NCBI GenBank assembly: GCA_036502625.1
Contig: DASXYG010000006.1
Location: forward strand, 21,230 to 85,229
Direction: 5' to 3'
DNA length: 64,000 bases
DNA from: DASXYG01 sp036502625
GTDB lineage: Bacteria; Actinomycetota; Actinomycetes; Streptosporangiales; Streptosporangiaceae
In this document: positions 36,645 to 45,175 of the stretch, in pieces
How positions within the stretch are numbered: position 1 is the first letter of the stretch
Layout: every line of letters starts with the position of its first letter
Program-made: the position numbers and the translations under genes
Notes under the pieces: generated by a model
The model's input: only the letters and a program-made list of their open reading frames with translations
What the model was told of the DNA's origin: nothing
Database searches by the model: none

Positions 36645-36783
36645 GATGGCGAACGCCTGCGGACGCATGGTGAAAGCTGCCAATGATCTGGACAGGCGTT
36701 GGCTTTTCCTGCCACTCTCGCGTTCGGGCACCACATCGGCAGCCGGCGGTCCCGGGGGACGTCGCGGTTCGCGAGGAGACGCC

Positions 36784-38442
36784 ATGTCCGACACCGACAC
36801 CCTCGACGGCGCGGCGCCCGGACGCCGTACGAGCACCGGCACGCTGACGCACGGTCTCTCGGTCGAGGCGGTCCTCGGCGTGTCGACCCTGGCGGGCGCG
36901 CGGGTGCTGGCCGGGCGGGCCGGGCTCGACCGCGTGGTGCAGCGGCTGAACGTCATGGAGGTGCCGGACGTCCTCGCCTGGGTGAAGCCGCACGAACTGC
37001 TGCTGACCACCGGCTACCCGCTGCGCAACACCCCGCAGTCGCTCGCGCACCTGGTCGCCGACCTCGACGAGCGCGGCCTCGCCGCGATGGCCATCAAGCT
37101 CGGCCGCTACCTCGACGAGCTGCCGCCGGAGATGGTCGAGCAGGCCGACCGGTTGGCGTTCCCGCTGATCCTGCTGCCCGGCGGCGTGGGCTTCGACGAC
37201 ATCCTGAACCAGGTGCTCACCGACATCCTCAACCGGCAGGCCGCGACGCTGGCCCGCGCCGAGGAGGCGCACCGCGCGCTGGTGCAGATCGTGCTGGGCG
37301 GCGGCGGGCTCGCGGAGGTGGCCGCCGAGGTGGCCGGGCTGCTCGACGTCTCCATCGCGGCCACGGACGCCGACGGCCGGGTGATCACCGGCTGCGGCCC
37401 GCGCGGCGCCGTCGCCGACTGGACCGGCGTGCCCTGCTTCGACGGCACCGGCCGCTTGGTCACCCCCGACCGGTACGGCGCGCACGGCGCGTGGGCGGTC
37501 GTGCCCGTCAAGGCCGGCGGCTACGACCACGGCAGGCTCGTCGCCCGTACGGCGCACGGCGAGCTGTGCGACACCGACGTCAGCATCCTGGAGCGCGCGG
37601 CCACCGTCGCCGCGCTGGTGATCACCAAGCAGCAGGCGGTCACCGCCGTGGAGAGCAAGTACCGCGCGGACTTCCTGCGCGACGTGATCACCGGGCGCGC
37701 CGGGGGAGACGAGCGGGTCGCCGCGCACGCCGCCGCGTTCGGCTGGAAGCTGTCCCGCCCGTCCGCGGTGATCGTCGCCGAGCTCGACGGCGACGAGCGC
37801 ACCAGGCGCGGCCAGGCCGAGGAGCGCCTGGTGCAGGACCGCCTGGTCGCCGCCTGTACGCAGGCCGCGCGGCGCCACGACGTCTCGGCCGCCGTAGCCG
37901 GGTTCTCCCACGAGGCGGTGGTCGTGGTGGGCGCCGGCACCGATCCCGAGCGGGTCGTCGCCGACGCGTGCGCGCTGTTCGCCGACCACCCCGGGGCGCG
38001 CCGTACGTTCTCCGCGGGCATCAGCCGCTTCGTCGCGACGCCGTCGGCGCTGGCCGGGGCGTACGACCAGGCCACGACCGCCGTACGCGTCGGGCGGCAG
38101 CTCAACGGCGCGGGCGCCAGCGCCACGTTCGACTCCCTCGGCGTCTACCGCCTGCTCAGCCTGGTGCCCGACACCCGCGAGCTGCGCAACTTCGTCACCG
38201 AGACCCTCGGCGGCCTCGCCGGCGACGACCCCGACACCGCGGACCTCCGCCACACCCTCGACGTGCTGCTGGAAACCAACCTGAACGTCGCGGAGACGGC
38301 CCGCCGCCTGCACTTCCACTACAACACCCTGCGCTACCGCATCGCCAAGCTCGAACGCGCCCTCGGCCCGTTCACCGCCGACGCCCACCTGCGGCTGAAC
38401 CTCACGCTGGCCCTGCGCGTGCTGCGCATGCGGGGCATCTGA
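36784..38442 (+). CDS. PucR-family transcriptional regulator
   Basis: 552 residues. The N-terminal PucR domain (HGLSVEAVLGVSTLAGARVLAG, ELLLTTGYPLRNTPQSLAHLV) senses a ligand, a central GAF-like part follows, and the C-terminal helix-turn-helix of the HTH_30 type is TLDVLLETNLNVAETARRLH ... NTLRYRIAKLERALG. PucR of Bacillus controls purine catabolism through a degradation product. Here it is divergent from the carbamoyltransferase-like operon and upstream of the uracil permease/Mo-hydroxylase genes, so a pyrimidine-derived effector is plausible. GAGGAG lies 5 nt before ATG 36784. Confidence 0.92.
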   Translation: MSDTDTLDGAAPGRRTSTGTLTHGLSVEAVLGVSTLAGARVLAGRAGLDRVVQRLNVMEVPDVLAWVKPHELLLTTGYPLRNTPQSLAHLVADLDERGLAAMAIKLGRYLDELPPEMVEQADRLAFPLILLPGGVGFDDILNQVLTDILNRQAATLARAEEAHRALVQIVLGGGGLAEVAAEVAGLLDVSIAATDADGRVITGCGPRGAVADWTGVPCFDGTGRLVTPDRYGAHGAWAVVPVKAGGYDHGRLVARTAHGELCDTDVSILERAATVAALVITKQQAVTAVESKYRADFLRDVITGRAGGDERVAAHAAAFGWKLSRPSAVIVAELDGDERTRRGQAEERLVQDRLVAACTQAARRHDVSAAVAGFSHEAVVVVGAGTDPERVVADACALFADHPGARRTFSAGISRFVATPSALAGAYDQATTAVRVGRQLNGAGASATFDSLGVYRLLSLVPDTRELRNFVTETLGGLAGDDPDTADLRHTLDVLLETNLNVAETARRLHFHYNTLRYRIAKLERALGPFTADAHLRLNLTLALRVLRMRGI

Positions 38443-38447
38443 CCCGG

Positions 38448-39665
38448 TCAGCGGTACCCGATGAGGCCGTTCATGCCGTAGACGACGACACGTCCGGCGG
38501 CGGCCACGGCGTGGCCGCCGAACGACGCGCCGGGCAACAGGCTCCGCGCCTCTTCGGTCGTCACGTGGAACACGCGCCGGCCGCGGACGGGGTCGACGAT
38601 CGCGACGTCGTCCCCGACGGTGAGCAGCATGCCCCCGACCACCTGGACCGTCGGCGATTCCGTGTCCCCGTCCACCTTGGTGCCGATGGACCACGTCCGG
38701 CGTCCCGTGCGCAGGTCGTAGCCGTCGAGCAGGCCCGGCTTCGCGCCGGTGGCCAGGATCGTACGGCCGACCACGGCGACGGCGCCCGCCTGCGGCGGCA
38801 GGTCCCGCCCCGGCAGGATCGTGCGGCCCGTGCGCGCGTCCAGCGCCCAGACCTTGCGGCCGGACCAGGCGAGCACGGTGTCGCCGCTCACCGCCATCCG
38901 CTCCGGCCCGAAGCCGTATGACTCCGTTCGCAGGACGCGGGCGGACGTTCTGAGGTCCGGGGAGAGGAGGAGCACCGACTGGTCGAGCCGGTCCCGTCCG
39001 GTGGCCCGTACGATCATCGCGATCCTGTCCCCGGCGGCGACCGGGCCGGCGAGCGCGTTGTCCGCCGTACTGGTGAACCGGTAGCGGGGCGCGCCGGTCG
39101 CGGCGTCCACGCCGATGACCGCGTGGCCGTCGGCGTAGTAGAAGACGCCGTCACGCAGCGCGCCGACGGGCTGGGTGTCACCGGCTTCGACCCAGGGCTC
39201 GGGATCGGTGCGCCGGGCCACTTTGACACGCCACCGCTGCTTGCCGGTCCTCGAGTCGAGCGCGACGTAGTCGGCGGTGCGCACGGTGGGCGACCCCACC
39301 TTGCCGCCGCTGGCGATGATGACGACGCCGTCGCCGCCCACGGGTTCGGCGTCGTTCGTCCACGCGAGCGCGGTCCGCCACAGCCGCTTGCCGGTTGCGC
39401 CGTCGTAGCCGGTGAGCCGGGACGGCGCCGCGTCCGGGTACATCCGCAATGGCTCCTGGATCGTGACGACCCGCCGCCCGTCGGAGACCAGCCCGGTGGC
39501 GTGGCCGACGGGGTTGGCGCCGGGCCGGACCCGCCACGCCTCGTGCAGCGCGGACCGGCCCGGCGCACTCTTCGCGCCGCCGGGCCAGAGCCGCGGCGCG
39601 ACCAGCGCGGCGGCCGCCACGACGGCGACCGCGGCGACGGCGATCCAGGTACGGGGGCGCGTCAT
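38448..39665 (-). CDS. Membrane-anchored PQQ-like beta-propeller repeat protein
   Basis: 405 residues. An N-terminal hydrophobic segment (about 6-24, WIAVAAVAVVAAAALVAPRLW) acts as an uncleaved anchor. The rest is a seven-bladed-type propeller with repeated D-x-x-TG-x-x-x-W motifs (YDGATGKRLWRT, LDSRTGKQRWRV, LDARTGRTILPG, YDLRTGRRTWSI). Such proteins are usually extracytoplasmic scaffolds, not quinoproteins. ATG 39665 is chosen at MTRPRTW; longer upstream frames lack support. It converges with pucR (5 nt apart), and no link to the catabolic genes is apparent. Confidence 0.85.
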   Translation of the reverse strand: MTRPRTWIAVAAVAVVAAAALVAPRLWPGGAKSAPGRSALHEAWRVRPGANPVGHATGLVSDGRRVVTIQEPLRMYPDAAPSRLTGYDGATGKRLWRTALAWTNDAEPVGGDGVVIIASGGKVGSPTVRTADYVALDSRTGKQRWRVKVARRTDPEPWVEAGDTQPVGALRDGVFYYADGHAVIGVDAATGAPRYRFTSTADNALAGPVAAGDRIAMIVRATGRDRLDQSVLLLSPDLRTSARVLRTESYGFGPERMAVSGDTVLAWSGRKVWALDARTGRTILPGRDLPPQAGAVAVVGRTILATGAKPGLLDGYDLRTGRRTWSIGTKVDGDTESPTVQVVGGMLLTVGDDVAIVDPVRGRRVFHVTTEEARSLLPGASFGGHAVAAAGRVVVYGMNGLIGYR

Positions 39666-39782
39666 CAGCGGCGCGCCGCGGCCGGGGGTGTGGGCATGGC
39701 CGGACCATACGGGTTTCCGGGGTCCGTCCGCGACGGCCGGTAACCGAGGTGGAAGCGATGTGTAAGGCGCCGGGTCCGCATC

Positions 39783-39813
39783 CGGCCCCCGGCGTTTCGA
39801 ATGCCGGGGGCCG
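39783..39813. terminator. Terminator-like hairpin upstream of uraA
   Basis: An 11-bp perfect stem (39783-39793 with 39803-39813) around a 9-nt loop, with TTTTT at 39820-39825 on the plus strand. It lies between two divergent genes and upstream of the uraA promoter, so it may insulate uraA from stray read-through. Confidence 0.6.
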
Positions 39814-39862
39814 CCGCATGTTTTTGGCAGATCTCGATGATGTCCCGGTGCGGCGCGGGTTC

Positions 39863-39868
39863 TAGCGT
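39863..39868 (+). promoter_or_regulatory. -10 box TAGCGT of the uraA-Mo-hydroxylase operon
   Basis: TAGCGT, identical to the -10 of the DUF2877-fdrA operon, predicts a start near 39875 and a leader of about 70 nt ending in the GGGAGG site of uraA. The GATCTCGATGATG element at 39830-39842 covers the -35 zone. Confidence 0.5.
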
Positions 39869-39945
39869 CGCCACATCGCGTGACGGAAGATCGGCGTATC
39901 GCGCCGCTGCCAGCGGCCACGGCGGCCCAGGACGCGGGAGGACGC

Positions 39946-41352
39946 ATGCCGGTATTCGGCTGGACCGTGCACGGTGACGGGCGGACACCACCGCCCGGTG
40001 AGGTCGTACGCCCGGACGAGCGGCTGTCGTGGGGCCGGACGATCGGCATCGGGGTGCAGCACGTCGTCGCGATGTTCGGCGCGACGTTCGTGTTCCCCGT
40101 GGTCATGGGGCTGGACCCGAACCTCGCGGTGATGATGTCCGGGTTCGCGACCATCGTGTTCCTGTTGGTGGTCTCCGGGAAGGTGCCGAGCTACCTGGGC
40201 ACGAGCGCGTCGTTCGTCGGCGCGACCGTCGCGATCCGCGCCGCGGGCGGTTCGAGCGCGACGGTCACCGGGGCGATCTGCGTGGCCGGGATCGTGCTGT
40301 TCGCCGTGGGCGTGCTCGTCCACCTCGCCGGGCCGCGCCTCGTCCACGCGGTGTTCCCGCCGGTCGTCACCGGCGCGGTCGTGCTGCTCATCGGCTTCAA
40401 CCTGGCGCCCGTGGTGGCGAACACGTACTGGCCGCAGGACCAGTGGGTCGCGCTGATCACGCTCGCTTTCGTGGTCGTGATGTCGGTGCTGCTGCGCGGG
40501 TTCTGGTCGCGCATCGCCGTCCTGCTCGGCCTCGTGTTCGGGTTCCTGCTGTCGTGGGTGTTCGACCTGGTCTTCGGGCAGATCACCGCGTTCAGCGCGG
40601 CCGCGGGCAAGGTCACCACGCACTGGCGGGTCGACCTCTCCGGCGTCCAGAAGGCCGACTGGATCGGCCTGCCGCACCTGCACGCGCCGGACTTCAAGAC
40701 GTCCGCGATCCTCGTCGCGCTGCCCGGCGTCATCGCGCTCATCGCGGAGAACACCGGCCACGTCAAGGCCGTCTCGGCGATGACCGGCGACAACCTCGAC
40801 CCGCTGCTCGGCCGCGCGCTGCTCGCCGACGGCGCCACCACCGCGGTGGCCACCGCGCTCGGCGGCTCGCCCACCACGACGTACGCGGAGAACATCGGCG
40901 TCATGGCCGCCACCCGCGTCTACTCGACCGCGGCGTACTGGGTGGCCGCGATCGTGGCCGTGCTGTTCGGCCTGTGCCCGAAGTTCGGCGCGCTCGTGGC
41001 GGCGACGCCCGGTGGGGTGCTCGGCGGCATCACGGTCGTGCTGTACGGCATGATCGGCCTGCTCGGCGCCAAGATCTGGATCGAGAACCGGGTCGACTTC
41101 GGCGACCCCGTCAACCTGGTGCCGGTGGCCGCCGGGGTGATCGCCGCGATCGGCAACGTGACGCTGGTGATCACCAAGGACTTCCCGCTGTCCGGCATCG
41201 CGCTCGGCACGCTCATCGTGATCATCGCGTACCACACGCTGGCCGCGATCGCCCGCCGCCGCGGCCCCTTGGCGCCCGGCGCGGCCGGGCCCGGCGGCAC
41301 CGCCACGGTCATCGGCGACGTGTCGGACGCGTCGGACGAGGAGCGTGAGTGA
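39946..41352 (+). CDS. uraA: Uracil-type NCS2 nucleobase:cation symporter (UraA-like)
   Basis: 468-residue permease with 14 helices. It carries the substrate-site motifs of UraA: SYLGTSASFVG, IALIAENTGHVKAV with the key Glu near residue 268, and GGSPTTTYAENIGVMAATRVYS, which follows E. coli UraA (GSTPNTTYGENIGVMA) far more closely than xanthine/urate carriers. ATG 39946 has GGGAGG 4 nt upstream; a GTG at 39880 would add 22 residues. Its stop overlaps the start of the Mo-hydroxylase FAD subunit gene, so transport and oxidation of the base are translationally coupled. Confidence 0.92.
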   Translation: MPVFGWTVHGDGRTPPPGEVVRPDERLSWGRTIGIGVQHVVAMFGATFVFPVVMGLDPNLAVMMSGFATIVFLLVVSGKVPSYLGTSASFVGATVAIRAAGGSSATVTGAICVAGIVLFAVGVLVHLAGPRLVHAVFPPVVTGAVVLLIGFNLAPVVANTYWPQDQWVALITLAFVVVMSVLLRGFWSRIAVLLGLVFGFLLSWVFDLVFGQITAFSAAAGKVTTHWRVDLSGVQKADWIGLPHLHAPDFKTSAILVALPGVIALIAENTGHVKAVSAMTGDNLDPLLGRALLADGATTAVATALGGSPTTTYAENIGVMAATRVYSTAAYWVAAIVAVLFGLCPKFGALVAATPGGVLGGITVVLYGMIGLLGAKIWIENRVDFGDPVNLVPVAAGVIAAIGNVTLVITKDFPLSGIALGTLIVIIAYHTLAAIARRRGPLAPGAAGPGGTATVIGDVSDASDEERE

Positions 41353-42197
41353 AGCCGCCGCCGTTCGCGTACCACGCGCCGGACGACCTGCCCGCCGCGC
41401 TGCGCCTCCTCGCCGACCTCGGCCCGGACGCGAAGGTCCTCGCCGGCGGCCAGAGCCTCATCCCGCTGCTGAACATGCGCCTCGCCGCCCCCGCCCACAT
41501 CGTCGACATCAACCGCCTCACCGAGCTGGACACGATCGACGACGATGACGGCGGTGGCGTGCGCGTGGGCGCGCTGGTGCGGCACGCGCGGCTGGAGCGC
41601 GACGGCGCGGCCGCGCGTGCACAGCCGCTGCTGCGCCGGGCGCTGCGGCTGGTCGCGCACCCGGTGATCCGCAACCGCGGCACGGTCGTGGGCAGCCTGG
41701 CGCACGCCGACCCGGCCGCTGAGATGCCCGCCGTGCTGGCGCTGCTCGGCGGCGAGGTCGAGCTCGCCGGCGCGGACGCCACCCGTACGGTCGCCGCGGA
41801 CGCCTTCTTCCTCGGCCCGCTGGAATCGGCCGCCCGCCCGGACGAGCTCGCCGTGGCCGCCCGCTTCCCGCCCGCCCCGGCCCGCTCCGGATCCGCGTTC
41901 GAGGAGGTCACGCGCCGCCACGGCGACTACGCCCTGGCCGGTGTCGCGGTCGCGGTGACGCTGGACGACGACCTGCGCGTCGCCACCGCCCGCGCCGCGT
42001 ACGTCGGCCTCGGCTCACCGCCCCCGGTGCTCGACCTCGCGCCCGTCGCCCGTACGGACCTGCGCGCGTACGTCGCCGAGCGCGTCGACGCCGAACCGGA
42101 CATCCACGCCTCCGCGGACTACCGCCGCCACCTCGCCGGGGTGCTGACCGAGCGCGCGCTCGACGCCGCCGTACGCGACGCGCGGGGGCGCCCATGA
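41349..42197 (+). CDS. Molybdenum hydroxylase FAD-binding (medium, CoxM-like) subunit
   Basis: 282 residues. The FAD-binding loops are AGGQSLIPLLNMRLAAP and IRNRGTVVGSLAHADPAAEMP, and the CO-dehydrogenase flavoprotein C-terminal domain follows (FEEVTRRHGDYALAGVAVAV). It passes electrons from the iron-sulfur subunit to an acceptor. GTG 41349 overlaps the uraA stop. I read the enzyme as a candidate uracil/thymine dehydrogenase, since that Rhodococcus enzyme is a three-subunit Mo/Fe-S/FAD protein and the permease and barbiturase genes are here. Confidence 0.9.
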   Translation: MKPPPFAYHAPDDLPAALRLLADLGPDAKVLAGGQSLIPLLNMRLAAPAHIVDINRLTELDTIDDDDGGGVRVGALVRHARLERDGAAARAQPLLRRALRLVAHPVIRNRGTVVGSLAHADPAAEMPAVLALLGGEVELAGADATRTVAADAFFLGPLESAARPDELAVAARFPPAPARSGSAFEEVTRRHGDYALAGVAVAVTLDDDLRVATARAAYVGLGSPPPVLDLAPVARTDLRAYVAERVDAEPDIHASADYRRHLAGVLTERALDAAVRDARGRP

Positions 42198-42679
42198 CCG
42201 AGCAGCGGCACGCGATCGTGCTGACCGTCAACGGCACCCCGTGCCACGTCGAGGTGCCCGCGCGGCGGCTGCTGTCCGACTGCCTGCGCCACGACCTCGG
42301 GCTGACCGGCACCCACGTCGGCTGCGAGCACGGCGTCTGCGGCTGCTGCACGATCCTCTTCGACGGCGCCCCCGCCCGCTCCTGCCTCACCCTCGCGGTG
42401 ACCGCCGACGGCCACGCGATCGACACCGTGGAGGGCCTGGCCACCGGAGACACACCCGCGCCGGTGCAGCGGGCGTTCGGCGAGTGCCACGCGCTCCAGT
42501 GCGGCTTCTGCACCCCCGGGTTCCTGATGACGGCCACCGCACTGCTCCGCGAGCGGCCCGACCCTACGGACGACGAGATCGTCGAGGGCATCTCCGGCAA
42601 CCTCTGCCGCTGCACCGGCTACCAGAACATCATCGCCGCCATCCGCCGCGCCGCCGAGCTCACCCGGGCGGCCACCTGA
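42194..42679 (+). CDS. Molybdenum hydroxylase [2Fe-2S] (small, CoxS-like) subunit
   Basis: 161 residues with both family clusters complete: plant-ferredoxin type at Cys44, Cys49, Cys52 and Cys64 (GCEHGVCGCC), and the helical-domain cluster at Cys103, Cys106, Cys138 and Cys140 (QCGFCTPGF, LCRCTGYQNI). It relays electrons between the molybdenum and FAD subunits. ATG 42194 overlaps the previous stop (ATGA), and its own stop overlaps the next start (TGATG). Confidence 0.95.
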   Translation: MTEQRHAIVLTVNGTPCHVEVPARRLLSDCLRHDLGLTGTHVGCEHGVCGCCTILFDGAPARSCLTLAVTADGHAIDTVEGLATGDTPAPVQRAFGECHALQCGFCTPGFLMTATALLRERPDPTDDEIVEGISGNLCRCTGYQNIIAAIRRAAELTRAAT

Positions 42680-45084
42680 TGGCCACCCGGCTGTTCGGCG
42701 AGCCGGTCGCCCGTACGGAGGACGCGCGGCTGCTCGCCGGGCGCGGCCGGTTCCTCGACGACCTCGGCCGCGGCGCGCTCGCCGCCGCGTTCGTCCGCAG
42801 CCCGCACGCGCACGCCCGCGTCGTCGACATCGACGTCACCGGCGCGCTCGACGCCGACGGCCTGATCGCGGTCTACACGTACGACGACCTCCAGGGACGC
42901 GTCGCCGAGCCGCTGCCGCTGCTCATCCCGCACCCCGCGCTCACCCACGGCCGCACCGGCCACCCCCTGGCCCGCGACGTCGTCCGGTACGTCGGCGAGC
43001 CGGTCGCCATGGTGGTCGCGACCGACCGCTACCTCGCCGAGGACGCCGCGGCCGCGATCGAGGTGGCGTACGACCCGCTGCCGCCGGTCGTCGGCATCGC
43101 GAACGCCGCCGCCGCGCGCGACCTCGTGCACCCCGACGTCCCCGGAAACGTGGCCGCGCGGCTGCTGCAGGAGGCCGGCGACGCGCCCGCCGCCATCGCC
43201 GCCGCGCCGCACACCCTGGAGCTCGACCTCAGCATCGAGCGCAGCGCCTCGATGCCGCTGGAGGGCCGCGGCGTCCGCGCGCGCTACGACCCCGGCGAGG
43301 ACCGGTTGCGCGTCCACACGTCCACGCAGGCGTCCACCAGCGTGCGCATGGCGCTCGCCGCGAAGCTCGGCATGGCGCCGGTCCAGGTCGAGGTGATCGC
43401 GCCGGACGTCGGCGGCGGCTTCGGCGTCAAGGTCGTCCACCCGTGGCCGGAGGAGGTGCTGCTGCCGTGGGCGGCGCGCACGCTGGCCACCGGGGGCGCG
43501 CCCGTGGAGATCTCCTGGACGGAGGACCGCCGCGAGCACTTCGTGTCGTCGGCGCACGAACGCGGCCAGCTCCAGCACGTCCGCGTGGGCTTCGACGACC
43601 ACGGCCGCGTCCTCGGCCTGGACGTCGAGATCGCGCACGACAACGGCGCGTACACCCCGTACGGCATCATCATCCCGATCGTGACGTCCACGCAGCTCCT
43701 CGGCCCGTACAAGATCGGCGCCTACCGCGCGGAGGTGACGAGCCTCTACACCAACACGGTGATCGTCACGCCGTACCGCGGGGCCGGGCGGCCGCAGGGC
43801 GTCTACTGCATGGAGCGCACCATGGACGCCATCGCCGCCGAGCTCGGCCTGGACCGCGCCGACGTCCGCGCCGCGAACCTCATCACGCCCGGCGAGTTCC
43901 CGTACGACCAGGGCCTGACGTTCCAGGACGGCCGCCCGCTGATCTACGACTCGGGCGACTACCCCAAGCAGCTCGACATGATCCGCGACCTGATCGGCTG
44001 GGACGACTTCGCCGCGCTGCGCGAGCGGGCGCGCACCGAGGGCCGCCGCATCGGCATCGGCCTGGGCTGCTACGTCGAGGGCACCGGCGTCGGCCCGTAC
44101 GAAGGCGGCCACGTGCAGGTCGACACCACCGGCAAGGTGCACGTCGCGACCGGCCTGACCAGCCAGGGCCAGGGCCATCAGACGGTGTTCGCGCAGATCG
44201 TGGCCGACGAACTGGGCGTGCCGATGGCCGACATCGAGGTCACCACCGGCGACACGCGCCGCTTCGGCTACGCCGTCGGCACGTTCGCCTCACGCGCCGC
44301 CGTGATGAGCGGCAACGCCATCGCGCTGGCCGCGCGGAAGGTGCGGGACAAGGCGCTGCGCATCGCCGGCGACGCCCTGGAGGCCGACCCGCGCGACCTG
44401 GAGATCGTCGACGGCGTGGTCCGGGTGGCCGGCGCGCCGGAGTCGGCCATCCCGCTGCGTACGGTCGCGGTCCTGGCCAACCCGCTGCGCTACTCCTTCG
44501 ACGCCGAGACGGCCGCCGCGGGCCAGTTCGCCGGCGGCGGCCCCGGCGATGACGAGCCCCCGATCGCCCCCGGCACCGAACCCGGCCTCGAAGGGCGCGA
44601 CTACTACTCGCCGCCGCGCGCCACGTTCGCCAGCGGCATGCACGCCGCCGTCGTCGAGACCGATCCGGAGACCGCGGAGATCCGCGTGCTGCGCTACGCC
44701 GTCGTGCACGACTGCGGGCCGATGATCAACCCGCGCATCGTCGAGGGCCAGATCCACGGCGGCGTCGCGCAGGGCGTCGCGGGCGCGCTGTACGAACGGC
44801 TGGTGTACGACGAGGACGGGCAACTGCTCAACGCGTCCTTCATGGACTTCCTCATGCCGTACGCCACGGAGATCCCGCGCATCGAGACCGACCACCTGGA
44901 GACGCCGTCGCCGCTGAACCCGCTCGGCATCAAAGGCGCAGGCGAGGCGGGGGTGATCCCGGTCACGGCGGTCATCGCGTCCGCGATCGAGGACGCGGAG
45001 GGCATTCCCGTCCGCGCCATGCCGATCTCTCCGTCGGAACTCCACGACCTGCGCGAGGAATACGGTAAGGCGCGGCACGGCTGA
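42679..45084 (+). CDS. Molybdenum hydroxylase large (CoxL/XdhB-like) subunit
   Basis: 801-residue molybdopterin-binding subunit. Visible landmarks are the N-terminal aldehyde-oxidase a/b hammerhead (VRYVGEPVAMVVATDRYLAEDA), PDVGGGFGVKV, the active-site loop PYRGAGR at 365-371, SQGQGHQTVFAQI, and the catalytic Glu756 in IKGAGEAGVIP. The loop lacks the AYRCSFR signature with its copper-ligating Cys, so it is not a form I CO dehydrogenase. The substrate is inferred from context: the uracil permease is coupled upstream, and CodA and barbiturase are nearby, pointing to uracil or thymine. Confidence 0.92.
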   Translation: MATRLFGEPVARTEDARLLAGRGRFLDDLGRGALAAAFVRSPHAHARVVDIDVTGALDADGLIAVYTYDDLQGRVAEPLPLLIPHPALTHGRTGHPLARDVVRYVGEPVAMVVATDRYLAEDAAAAIEVAYDPLPPVVGIANAAAARDLVHPDVPGNVAARLLQEAGDAPAAIAAAPHTLELDLSIERSASMPLEGRGVRARYDPGEDRLRVHTSTQASTSVRMALAAKLGMAPVQVEVIAPDVGGGFGVKVVHPWPEEVLLPWAARTLATGGAPVEISWTEDRREHFVSSAHERGQLQHVRVGFDDHGRVLGLDVEIAHDNGAYTPYGIIIPIVTSTQLLGPYKIGAYRAEVTSLYTNTVIVTPYRGAGRPQGVYCMERTMDAIAAELGLDRADVRAANLITPGEFPYDQGLTFQDGRPLIYDSGDYPKQLDMIRDLIGWDDFAALRERARTEGRRIGIGLGCYVEGTGVGPYEGGHVQVDTTGKVHVATGLTSQGQGHQTVFAQIVADELGVPMADIEVTTGDTRRFGYAVGTFASRAAVMSGNAIALAARKVRDKALRIAGDALEADPRDLEIVDGVVRVAGAPESAIPLRTVAVLANPLRYSFDAETAAAGQFAGGGPGDDEPPIAPGTEPGLEGRDYYSPPRATFASGMHAAVVETDPETAEIRVLRYAVVHDCGPMINPRIVEGQIHGGVAQGVAGALYERLVYDEDGQLLNASFMDFLMPYATEIPRIETDHLETPSPLNPLGIKGAGEAGVIPVTAVIASAIEDAEGIPVRAMPISPSELHDLREEYGKARHG

Positions 45085-45085
45085 C

Positions 45086-45117
45086 GTTCTCACAGGAGCG
45101 TGCGGAGAACCTCACGC
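45086..45117 (+). terminator. Possible hairpin region after the Mo-hydroxylase operon
   Basis: Two overlapping dyads follow the stop codon: GTTCTC (45086-45091) with GAGAAC (45105-45110), and GCGTG (45098-45102) with CACGC (45113-45117). Only one can form at a time. Short stems and no U-tract make a terminator call tentative. Confidence 0.3.
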
Positions 45118-45175
45118 GATCAAAGCGGCACCCCGCAGTTTTCCATGGGGTCCGCTTGGGGGAGGCTTTCCAATT

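Noticed and set aside
41349..45084. Aerobic CO dehydrogenase (coxMSL)
   Set aside because: The large subunit has PYRGAGR where form I CO dehydrogenase has AYRCSFR, so the copper-binding Cys is missing; context (uracil permease, barbiturase, CodA) points to a nucleobase hydroxylase.
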